DNA of 32,349 nt from the NCBI GenBank assembly GCA_948739805.1, contig CAPYID010000023.1, positions 1 through 32,349 of the forward strand, written 5' to 3'. Position numbers and translations under genes: made by a program. The notes under the pieces are model-generated. The model ran no database searches. It had not been told where the DNA came from and saw only the letters and a program-made list of their open reading frames with translations. Of this stretch, positions 15,482 through 23,800 are shown piece after piece. Source of the DNA: an uncultured Clostridia bacterium (GTDB taxonomy: Bacteria; Bacillota; Clostridia; TANB77; CAG-508). Every line of letters begins with the position of its first letter. The stretch's first letter is position 1.

Positions 15482-15532
15482 TTACCAAATGAAAATAGGC
15501 ATATTTTCCAAAGTTGGGTTGATGTTTTTCAT
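15482..15532 (-). CDS. Small open frame encoding a 16-residue peptide
   Basis: The minus-strand frame encodes MKNINPTLENMPIFIW. It is supported by its context: an ideal GGAGGG site (15540-15545) 7 nt before the ATG, a good promoter (15595-15624), a 5' hairpin (15569-15586, TAGCTC with GAGCTA), and a hairpin terminator (15431-15458). The whole unit is about 150 bases and does not overlap a larger gene. The peptide has no signal sequence and ends in a hydrophobic PIFIW. It could be a signalling or leader peptide, or the unit could be a small RNA with an incidental frame. No homologue is known to me. Confidence 0.45.
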   Translation of the reverse strand: MKNINPTLENMPIFIW

Positions 15533-15594
15533 TTATAATCCCTCCATAATAAAAGTTTTTTGCAACAATAGCTCTTTTTGGAGCTAATGTAAAA

Positions 15595-15624
15595 ATTATA
15601 CAATGTTTTCGTAAAAAAAGTCAA
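15595..15624 (-). promoter_or_regulatory. Promoter of the 16-codon gene
   Basis: On the minus strand: TTGACT (15624-15619), 18-bp spacer, TATAAT (15600-15595). Predicted start of transcription near 15588, just before the 5' hairpin. Confidence 0.55.
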
Positions 15625-15641
15625 ATGATTATGTGAAATAG

Positions 15642-15672
15642 TTGTCTCATTTAAAAAAATGTCGAATATAAT
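15642..15672 (+). promoter_or_regulatory. Promoter of the ABC transporter operon
   Basis: TTGTCT at 15642-15647, 19-bp spacer, TATAAT at 15667-15672. The long spacer makes it weaker than others here. Transcription would begin near 15679, at the first base of the P1 stem of the leader. Confidence 0.45.
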
Positions 15673-15678
15673 AATATA

Positions 15679-15767
15679 TGGGCATAAGTTTTAAGAATGC
15701 CTATGGTAAATACCAAAATAAACTTGGCATTTAATACATCATATGCCCAATAAAATATGGAGGCATT
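15679..15767 (+). promoter_or_regulatory. Structured, riboswitch-like leader of the ABC transporter operon
   Basis: TGGGCATA (15679-15686) pairs with TATGCCCA (15742-15749) as a closing stem. Inside, AATGCC (15696-15701) pairs with GGCATT (15726-15731), enclosing TGGT-AAAT-ACCA (15704-15715). Alternatively AATGCCT (15696-15702) can pair with AGGCATT (15761-15767), which overlaps the TGGAGG ribosome binding site. The two pairings exclude each other, as in a translational switch. It matches no riboswitch consensus I can recall (TPP, purine, guanidine, PreQ1 considered). Confidence 0.5.
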
Positions 15768-15769
15768 AA

Positions 15770-16540
15770 ATGAGTGAAAATATATTAAGTTTAAAAAACA
15801 TAACAAAAATATATCAAGCAAAAAATGGAGAAACAAAGGCATTAGATAACATAAATTTGGATGTAAAAAAAGGGGAGTTTGTTAGCATAATAGGACCAAG
15901 CGGATGTGGGAAATCAACTCTTCTTTCTATTATTGCTGGATTAGAAGACAAAAACACAGGCGAAGTTTACTTAGACGGAAAAGAAATTAAAGGAATATCT
16001 AGCGAAATAGGATATATGTTACAAAAAGATAGCTTACTAGAATGGAGAACAATATATAAAAATGTTATACTAGGATTAGAAATAAGAGGAATAAAAACAA
16101 AAGAAAATGAAGAATATGTAAATAATCTATTAAAAAAGTATCACTTATATGAGTTCAAAGATAAATATCCAACACAGTTATCAGGAGGTATGAGACAGAG
16201 GGCAGCACTTATAAGGACTCTAGCCATAAAACCCAAAATACTATTACTAGATGAAGCATTTTCAGCTTTAGATTATCAAACAAGAATAATGGTAACAAAA
16301 GACGTATATAGCATTTTAAGGCAAGAAGGGATCACAGCATTAATCGTAACACATGATATATCAGAGAGTATTAGTTTATCAGATAGAGTAGTAGTATTAA
16401 GTAGAAGACCAGCGAGAATCAAAAATATACATGAAATCAAATTTGACATGGAAAATAGAACTCCTATTAACTGTAGGGAAAGACCAGAATTTAGCAAATA
16501 CTTTGATTTGCTTTGGAAGGAGTTGGATATAAATGGATAA
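15770..16540 (+). CDS. ABC transporter ATP-binding protein, NitT/TauT (SsuB/TauB) type
   Basis: A 256-residue ATPase subunit of an importer. Walker A GPSGCGKST is near residue 43, the Q-loop is YMLQKDSLLEW, the ABC signature LSGGMRQR precedes ILLLDEAFSALD (Walker B and D-loop), and the switch His lies in VTHDISES. The pattern matches the family importing nitrate, sulfonates, taurine or thiamine precursors; the substrate cannot be told from the ATPase. TGGAGG lies 7 nt before the ATG and partly inside an alternative leader pairing. It overlaps the permease gene by 8 bases, so the subunits are translationally coupled. No substrate-binding protein gene is adjacent. Confidence 0.92.
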   Translation: MSENILSLKNITKIYQAKNGETKALDNINLDVKKGEFVSIIGPSGCGKSTLLSIIAGLEDKNTGEVYLDGKEIKGISSEIGYMLQKDSLLEWRTIYKNVILGLEIRGIKTKENEEYVNNLLKKYHLYEFKDKYPTQLSGGMRQRAALIRTLAIKPKILLLDEAFSALDYQTRIMVTKDVYSILRQEGITALIVTHDISESISLSDRVVVLSRRPARIKNIHEIKFDMENRTPINCRERPEFSKYFDLLWKELDING

Positions 16541-17336
16541 TAAGGATATTTCACAAGACAGAAAAAGATATTTGAAGAAAATAAGAATAAAAAAAATTAC
16601 AGTATTAATTACACAGATGCTTATATTGATAGCATTTATAGCACTCTGGGAGATACTTGCGGAAACAAAAGTAATAAATAGTTTTATAACAAGTAGTCCA
16701 AGTAGAATTTTCGAAACATTTCTAAATGTAAAAGACAATAATCTGATGATGCATCTATGGGTTACAGCATATGAAACGATAATAGGTTTTTTAGCTGGTA
16801 CAATTCTAGGAATAATAATAGCAATAGCAATATGGTGGTCAGAATTTTTATCAAAAGTGTTGGAGCCATTCTTAGTCGTGTTAAACAGTTTACCAAAAAC
16901 AGCATTAGGACCAATAATAATTATATGGGTTGGAGCTGGTACTCCAGCAATAATAGTAATGGCAATAGCAATTTCATTAATTGTAACTGTACTAGATATA
17001 TCAAATGGATTTGTAAACACAGACAAAGAAAAAATAAAAATGGCGAAAAGTTTTAATGCAACGAAAAGGCAGTTATTAACCAAAATAGTAATACCAAGCA
17101 ATATAACTACATTTATTAATACATTAAAAGTAAATATAGGATTATCACTTGTAGGAGTAATAACTGGAGAATTCTTAGTATCAAAAGCAGGATTAGGATA
17201 TTTAATAGTATATGGAGGTCAAGTATTCCAATTAGACTTAGTAATGACAAGTGTAATAATCTTAGGAATACTTGCAGCAATAATGTATCAAAGTGTTATA
17301 ATACTGGAAAAATTTATTTTACGAGAGAAAAAATAA
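16533..17336 (+). CDS. ABC transporter permease, NitT/TauT type
   Basis: A 267-residue membrane subunit with about six transmembrane helices, starting at LITQMLILIAFIALWEILAE. The EAA loop involved in contact with the ATPase reads AKSFNATKRQLLTKIVIP, near residues 170-187. Other family features are SSPSRIFETF and NSLPKTALGPIIIIW. GGAAGGAG lies before the ATG inside the end of the ATPase gene. With the ATPase it forms a two-gene importer; the binding protein must be encoded elsewhere or be absent. A GC-rich hairpin follows. Confidence 0.92.
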   Translation: MDNKDISQDRKRYLKKIRIKKITVLITQMLILIAFIALWEILAETKVINSFITSSPSRIFETFLNVKDNNLMMHLWVTAYETIIGFLAGTILGIIIAIAIWWSEFLSKVLEPFLVVLNSLPKTALGPIIIIWVGAGTPAIIVMAIAISLIVTVLDISNGFVNTDKEKIKMAKSFNATKRQLLTKIVIPSNITTFINTLKVNIGLSLVGVITGEFLVSKAGLGYLIVYGGQVFQLDLVMTSVIILGILAAIMYQSVIILEKFILREKK

Positions 17337-17345
17337 AAATGGCGA

Positions 17346-17370
17346 AAGGGGCATATGCACTGTGCCCCTT
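17346..17370 (+). terminator. Hairpin after the ABC transporter operon
   Basis: AAGGGGCA (17346-17353) pairs with TGCCCCTT (17363-17370) with a 9-nt loop, 9 nt after the permease stop codon. No T-run follows, so termination may be partial. Confidence 0.5.
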
Positions 17371-17446
17371 ACATCCCTACAACCTCCAAGTTATAGGTCA
17401 GATTAAATAGTTTTATAAAATGAGTATTCGGAAAAATTTACATAAT

Positions 17447-17475
17447 TTGACTTTTTAAAACAAATCTGGTAAAAT
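17447..17475 (+). promoter_or_regulatory. Promoter of the Wadjet operon
   Basis: TTGACT at 17447-17452, 17-bp spacer, TAAAAT at 17470-17475. AAAGGAG follows before the ATG at 17522. No other promoter is evident down to 25184, so the four genes probably form one transcript. Confidence 0.65.
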
Positions 17476-17521
17476 ATTGAAGGATAAATTAATATTTCCT
17501 AAAAGGAGAAAAGTCATATAA

Positions 17522-17731
17522 ATGGAAAAAGATAAAAAGCAAGAGACAAAAGAACAATTAAGGCAGAAAAAGCAAACATATATAACATTAGAAGAATTAG
17601 TAAAAATATTAGGGGAGATACCCTATATAGAAATAGTTAATATAATAAAGGAATTGGTTAATGATGGCACTATAAAAGCTATTCGGAAAAAACAAGAATG
17701 GCAAAATACCATCACTTTTTTTAAAATATAA
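17522..17731 (+). CDS. jetD: JetD N-terminal winged-helix part (frame broken)
   Basis: The first gene of the Wadjet operon starts at ATG 17522 behind AAAAGGAG. It reads a charged lead and a winged-helix-like domain (ITLEELVKILGE, IVNIIKELVNDGTIKAI) and then stops at 17729-17731. From about 17680 the correct continuation lies one frame over: NGKIPSLFLKYKI resembles the NGxxPPLxxxYRI stretch that in JetD proteins joins this domain to the rest. The change of frame fits one extra A in the A6 run at 17687-17692. With that base removed the gene runs 17522-18554 and encodes 343 residues, a plausible JetD length. It could be a true mutation, programmed slippage or a sequencing error. Confidence 0.65.
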   Translation: MEKDKKQETKEQLRQKKQTYITLEELVKILGEIPYIEIVNIIKELVNDGTIKAIRKKQEWQNTITFFKI

Positions 17732-17792
17732 AATTATAAAAGAAAACGAAATAAAAGATAAATATACAAGTGAAATACAAACATTATGTAAT

Positions 17793-18554
17793 ATGTTAAA
17801 CATAGAAGAATACTTAAAAAAACAACAAATATATGAAAAACACCGTGAAATTTTATTAGTACTAAACAACTTTTTAAAACAACACAAAGAAAAACTAAAA
17901 ATACAGATATCAAAAAACGAAAGAGCATATCAAATTTGGAATGATGAAAAAATATTAGACAATTCTCTTTGTAAAAGTATTATAAAATGGAATAACTTAG
18001 AAAAAACACTAAATTATTATCTAACGCCAGAGCCATTTTTTGATTATATCCATACAAAAAAAGAAGAAATGAACATACTAGTTATAGAAAACAAAGATAC
18101 ATGGTACACTATGAGAAAAATACTTAATGAAACTCATGAAGAATTTTACTTACATGGACTAGAAATAGATGGACTTTTATATGGTGAAGGAAACAAAATA
18201 ACAAAACTAAACGCATTAGAGGAATATGAAAAACAAGTAATACAAAGAAAATGTCAATTCATATATTGGGGCGACTTAGATTATACTGGGATAGAAATGT
18301 TTCAAAAAGTTGTTACTCAAAATGCAAATTCTAATATAAAATTATTTTCTACGATTTATGAAAAAATGATAGATAAAAAAACAATAAATCAATTAGGAAA
18401 AATAAAAAATAAGCAGAAATCAAATATCAAATTAACTTTATTCTTAAATTTCTTTACAGAAGAATATCAAAAAAAAATAAAACAAATATTAAGTGAAAAG
18501 AGATATATTCCACAAGAGATAATAAATGCAGAGGAAATAAAAAAAGAGGTATAG
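17793..18554 (+). CDS. jetD: JetD C-terminal Toprim nuclease part (Wadjet)
   Basis: The frame at 17793 has no ribosome binding site and really continues the broken jetD gene from 17522. JetD is the nuclease of the Wadjet complex and cuts DNA extruded by the SMC motor. A helical linker is followed by the Toprim (DUF2220-like) domain: the acidic LVIENKDTW at 18078-18104 (Glu codon 18087) and the WGDLDYTG motif with Asp codons 18273 and 18279. These are the expected metal ligands, so the catalytic half is intact. It ends 4 nt before jetA. Whether protein is made depends on the frame problem at 17687-17692. Confidence 0.75.
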   Translation: MLNIEEYLKKQQIYEKHREILLVLNNFLKQHKEKLKIQISKNERAYQIWNDEKILDNSLCKSIIKWNNLEKTLNYYLTPEPFFDYIHTKKEEMNILVIENKDTWYTMRKILNETHEEFYLHGLEIDGLLYGEGNKITKLNALEEYEKQVIQRKCQFIYWGDLDYTGIEMFQKVVTQNANSNIKLFSTIYEKMIDKKTINQLGKIKNKQKSNIKLTLFLNFFTEEYQKKIKQILSEKRYIPQEIINAEEIKKEV

Positions 18555-18558
18555 ATAA

Positions 18559-20136
18559 ATGCAAGAATATTTAAAAGGATTTGAGAAGCGTATGGAATTC
18601 TTTGCAATTGTTTCATCAATTGCAAAAAGGAGAAAAAGAACAGATAAAATAGAAAATCTATTTGAGGACAATCAATTAGATAATATTATAATGTCTGTAT
18701 TAGTATATATAATGGAAACAACTCTAACAGAAGAACAAGAATGTACTCTAAACAATATTATACAATTTGTAAAAACGATATTACCATTTTACCAAAAGCA
18801 AGTATCTATGGAAGAAGCAAATGAAATAACAAGATATATAGTAAAAGATATTCTGCAAAACAGAGGTAAACCATACAGAATAAAAGTAATGAACTATGAA
18901 GAAGGCACAAAGGAAATAGTAGTACGACTAATCATTGATAAAGAAAATAAGGAAGGAGAAATAGTATACGAATTAAGTAAACAAGGATATGACTTTTTAT
19001 TTCGTACTAAAGAAGTAGAAGATGAATTAGGCTTCCAAATTGAAGAAATAAAATTAAAAATGTTAATAAAAAAGAAAAACTATCAAGGAGCAATCAGGCA
19101 AAGCAAAGAAATAATAAGAAGACTAATAAGTCAAAAAAAGCAATTCTTACAATTTGAAGAAAGGTTAAAATCTAATATAAATGATATATCTAGTGCAGAA
19201 TATGAAGAACTTGTAAACAACACAAATGCTATAATTCAAGAAGAATATGAAGAAATGAAACAAATAGACGAATTAATTACAAAATCCAAGGAAAGATTAG
19301 AACAAGAAGAAAAACAGCATAATGAATTAGATGAAAACATAAAAAAGGCAAAAAAAGAAGTATATGCAATATCAAAAAATGTAAGAACAGCCTTAAAATA
19401 TCAACGTCAGATATTAATACAAGTACAAACACTAAAAAAATTATACTTACAAATACTAGAAGATACTATGAGTTTTAGCAAAAAGAAAAGATATAACTTT
19501 GAAGAAGAAATACTAAAATCATTAGAAAGAAAAGAAATAAAGCATACTGAATCAATAAATGAAATATATCAACAATTATTAAATCCACTATTCTTAGTAG
19601 GAGCAAAAAAGCGACTAAACTTAAATCTATTATATGATAATCAATCAAAAATAAGAGAGCAACAAGAGGATTTTGCAAGACAGGAAGAAGAGCTAGAAGA
19701 TAATCAAAAACAGATAGAAGAAATACAAAAAAGAAATGAGATACATGTAGAAATAATACAGAATCTATTTGAAACTATAAATGAAGGAAATAAAGAAATC
19801 ATATTCTCAGAATGGTTTAACAAATTAGAAGAAGAAAAGAAACAAAGATATTCTGAAAATAAAAGAATATTTTTAGTAATGCTAAAATTATTTGAAATAG
19901 AAACAATATCTATTTCTGAATTTCTTAAAGAAGAAGCAATTAATGAAAACTGTAATGGAGAATTCGACTTATCTTATTGCCTATATAAAATCTTAAAAGA
20001 AAATTCGAAAAAATTTAACTTTGATACAATAGAAATAGAAAAACTAGATACAATTTTCAACTATAATATAGAAAAAGATGAAATGAAAGAAACAATAGAA
20101 ATGAATGATTTAAAGTTTATAGTAATAGGAGGATAA
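18559..20136 (+). CDS. jetA: Wadjet JetA-like kleisin subunit
   Basis: A 525-residue protein placed and built like the kleisin of a Wadjet SMC complex, which bridges the two JetC heads. The N-terminal 150 residues are helical with a winged-helix-like end (RGKPYRIKVMNYEEGTKEIV, then VYELSKQGYDFLF). A long coiled coil follows (about 170-300), then a second helical domain and another coil (390-420). Resemblance is to the DUF5716-like JetA of type II/III systems instead of the DUF3375 of type I; this assignment is from context and layout. It starts 4 nt after jetD and ends 4 nt before jetB. It has no membrane segment. Confidence 0.7.
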   Translation: MQEYLKGFEKRMEFFAIVSSIAKRRKRTDKIENLFEDNQLDNIIMSVLVYIMETTLTEEQECTLNNIIQFVKTILPFYQKQVSMEEANEITRYIVKDILQNRGKPYRIKVMNYEEGTKEIVVRLIIDKENKEGEIVYELSKQGYDFLFRTKEVEDELGFQIEEIKLKMLIKKKNYQGAIRQSKEIIRRLISQKKQFLQFEERLKSNINDISSAEYEELVNNTNAIIQEEYEEMKQIDELITKSKERLEQEEKQHNELDENIKKAKKEVYAISKNVRTALKYQRQILIQVQTLKKLYLQILEDTMSFSKKKRYNFEEEILKSLERKEIKHTESINEIYQQLLNPLFLVGAKKRLNLNLLYDNQSKIREQQEDFARQEEELEDNQKQIEEIQKRNEIHVEIIQNLFETINEGNKEIIFSEWFNKLEEEKKQRYSENKRIFLVMLKLFEIETISISEFLKEEAINENCNGEFDLSYCLYKILKENSKKFNFDTIEIEKLDTIFNYNIEKDEMKETIEMNDLKFIVIGG

Positions 20137-20140
20137 TATA

Positions 20141-20836
20141 TTGGAAGAAGCACTAAAAATATACAAAATTTTATTAGAAAAGGGAGAAATCAGTAGACAA
20201 AAAGACAGAGAATTATTTCAAGCATACACAGAAAATACAGAAATAAGAGAAATCTTAGAAAAATTCCAAATGGAATTAGACTTTAAAATAGTTGAAACAC
20301 CACGTACTTTATATTTAGTAGCAAATATAGAAAACAAAATACTAAGCTTTTCTTTAAGAGAAATAAGAGAATCGATAGACTCAAAAGCTAATATAAGAGA
20401 AACTTTTCTGCTTTGCTATATCATAATGTTTATTTTATACCTATTTTATGGTGGAAAAAATGCAGATCCAAAACAAGTAGACTTTTTGCAATTAAAAGAC
20501 ATTGTAAGAGAATTAGATGAAAGATTTGAAAAAGTAGAAGAAGATGTTCAAACATTATTAGAAGAAGATTACTCAATCAATTTTAAAAATATTGCAGACG
20601 AATGGAAAGCTAAACTAATGACAGGAAATGGAAGAGATACAAGAAAATATATGGTAAAAAAGGCATGTAATATACTGGAAAAGGAAAAACTAGTTTTTTA
20701 TCCAAAAGGTGAAGGTGAAGAGGAAATTAGACCAGAAGAAAAACTAGATAATTTAATGAGATATTACTATTTATTAGAAGATAGGATAAAAGAAATCAAT
20801 CAAATATTTATGATAGGAGATGAAATAAATGCCTAA
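20141..20836 (+). CDS. jetB: Wadjet JetB-like KITE subunit
   Basis: A 231-residue protein starting with TTG at 20141, chosen because AGGAGG (20127-20132) lies 8 nt before it and the upstream gene ends 4 nt earlier. Two winged-helix-like parts are suggested: ELDFKIVETPRTLYLVANIE, and KKACNILEKEKLVFYP near the C-terminus. This arrangement is that of MukE/KITE proteins (DUF6063-like in type II Wadjet) that bind the kleisin. A hydrophobic helix, LLCYIIMFILYLFYGG, lies around residue 92 but is probably buried. The gene overlaps jetC by 8 bases, a sign of coupled translation. Confidence 0.7.
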   Translation: MEEALKIYKILLEKGEISRQKDRELFQAYTENTEIREILEKFQMELDFKIVETPRTLYLVANIENKILSFSLREIRESIDSKANIRETFLLCYIIMFILYLFYGGKNADPKQVDFLQLKDIVRELDERFEKVEEDVQTLLEEDYSINFKNIADEWKAKLMTGNGRDTRKYMVKKACNILEKEKLVFYPKGEGEEEIRPEEKLDNLMRYYYLLEDRIKEINQIFMIGDEINA

Positions 20837-23800
20837 AATGAATAGAATTAGAATAGCAAACATTCAATATGACAAAAAAGTAATAAAGGACATGCTAATT
20901 AATTGCTATAGTGGAGAAAATGTATTATTAAACTTAGCAAATGGAGGAGGGAAAAGTGTCTTAGTTCAACTTTTACAACAGCCCATACTACCAGAAAGCA
21001 AAATACATAATAGAGAAGTATATAGTTATTTATCTCCAGACCAACCATCATACATATTAATTGAATGGAAACTAGACAATTCCCCCAATAATTACTTATT
21101 AACGGGAATCGTTATGAACCGTCTATTTTCTAATGAAGATATGAACAAATGTAAATACTTTACATTCATAAATCAATATAACACAAGTAATGAATTTGAC
21201 ATAAAAAATATACCATTCATTCAAAAACAGCAAAATGCAATAATATATAAATCTTATGAATCAGCATTAGATATGCTAAACAAAAGCAAAAGTACATCAA
21301 ATTTAATCACATATAATAGAAATGAGCAAAGTGACTATAGAAATCAACTATCTGAATACGGAATATTTGCAAACGAATGGAAGATATTAGCAAAAATGAA
21401 TGAAAATGAAGGTGGAGTAGACGAACTATTCAAAGACTGTAAAACATCAGATAGTCTAATAAACAAATGGATTTTAAAAACCATATCAGATAGCAATGAA
21501 GAAGAAAGCAAAGAACTAAAGGAAATGTTTTCGAGATTAATGGAAGAAATAATTGAACAAGAAGATAACATAAAGCAAAAAGAAATTTTAGAAGAATTTA
21601 AAGTAAAAATGCAAGAATATGAAAAAAAGTTAAAGGAATTATTAGAACAACTAGAACAGGAACAGCAAGTAGAAATAGACATTAACACTATCTACTTAAA
21701 ATTACAAAACCTAAGTAATGAAAATCAAGGAAAAATAGAGCAAATAGAACAAAAAATGCTACAAAATAAAAAAGAAAGAGAACAAATAACATATGAAGAA
21801 ATATCAGAGGAATACTACAAAACTCAAAGTGATTATGAGGCAATAAAGGAGCAAAAGGAAATAAAACAGGAGCAATTAGAAGGGCAAAAGCAAAAACTAG
21901 CAGATGCTATTTTTCAATATAGATTACAAAAAATAGCACATATCAATGAAAAAGAAAAATCCGCAATTGCTAAATTAGGAGCATTAGAATTATCAAGAAC
22001 TAATGTAGAAAATCAAAATAATAAAGATGATCAACTTATAAAAATAGAATACAATTTGCAAGAAGAATACCAGAAAAGAATAAACGAAATTGAAAATAAT
22101 TTAAAACAAATAGAAAACAAAAATAAAGATATAAAACAAGATATAAAAAGCTGGAAAGAAAAAACAGATATAAATCAAAAAGACATAGCGGAAAACTCCA
22201 CAAAAATAGGAATATTACAAGAAAAGATAAGCCAATTTGAATTACAAGAAAAAGATATCTTTAAAAAAATGAACATTACTATAACCAGAAACTTATTAAA
22301 TGAATTAGAAGAAAAAGAAGTAAAAAAACAACAAGAAGGCTTAGAAAAACATATACAAAAAATAAAAGAAGAAATAGAAGAATATCAAACACAAATAAAA
22401 AATGCTATAAGGCAAATAGAAGAATTAAATAAACAAGAAGATGAAAATAGTAAAAAATTAGAAGAATTAAGCAAAACCTATACAGAAAAAACAATAAACT
22501 ATCAAGAATATCAAAAGCAAGAAAATGAGATAAAAGAAATCTTAAACTTTCATAGAATCAAAGAAAACATTTTCCAAAAGCAATTATATTATATGATTAT
22601 AAATGAAAAGCAATTAGAATATAAGTTAAAAGTAGAAGAATTAGTAAGTCAAATAGACAGAACTAAGGAAACTATTACAGATTTAGAACAGGGAGCACTC
22701 CATAATTCACGTGAAATAAGAAAAGTACTACATAACGCTCATATTGAATATATTACAGGAGAAGACTATCTAAAAGGACAAGAAGAAAAATATCAAAAAG
22801 AATTACTAGAAAAAAATCCTTTATTACCATATTGTTATATTGTAACACAGGAAGACTTAGAAGAGATAAAAAAATTAGACATTAAAGAAGAAACAAACAA
22901 ATTAGCACCAATTATAACATATCAAAATATAGGTAAAACAATGCAAAAAGAAAAGCAAATGATACAAATAGAACAGGTATATTTTTTAAGTTTATATCAC
23001 AAAGAATGTTTTTCAACAAATGCCAATCAGTATCAAGAAAAACTAAAAAATCAGCTAGAAAACCTTAGAAAGAGAAAAGAAGAAAGTGAAAAAGAACTGC
23101 AAAGAATAACTAAACACATTAATATAATAGAACAGTTCAATTATGAAGAAAAAGATAAAATAGAAATGGAGCAAGAACTAGTTCACTTAGAAAGAGAAAT
23201 ACAAATAAAAAAGGAAGAAAACATAAACAACAAAGAGCAAAAAAAGAAGCTAGAACAAGACAATATCAATAGAAGAACTGAGATTGAAGAAAAACAGCAA
23301 ACATTAAATGAAAAAGAAAAAACACAATCAGACTTTTTGCAATATTTAGAAGACGATATTAGGTATTGCGAAAATAGGAAGCAAAAAGCAAATAATGAAA
23401 AAGAAATAGAATTGAAGAAACAAGAAAATGAAAATATAAAAAATAAGATAGAAATAGCACAAAAACAGGAAAGAGAAAACATAGCAAATAAAAATGAACT
23501 AGTAAACAGGTTAGAAACTACTAGAAATAAACAAATAAAAATTCCAAAAAGGGAAAAACAAGAAACTTTAAACATATCATTAGAGGAACTAGAAGCGCAA
23601 TATGAACAATTGTCTATAAAATACCAACAAGATAAAAAACAAATAGATGAACAAATAGAATTTTGGAGTAAGAACAAAAAAGACCTAGAGAAAGAGAAAC
23701 AAAAAGATTATAAAGACATAAAGCTAGAAGATTATGCTTTAATAGTTTATTCAGAAGAAAAGGAAGATATAGCAAAAGAACAAAAAGAAGAAGAAGAAAA

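Noticed and set aside
15471..15587. Plus-strand 38-codon frame (MKVYYQMKIG...)
   Set aside because: No ribosome binding site; it is antisense to the better supported minus-strand unit.
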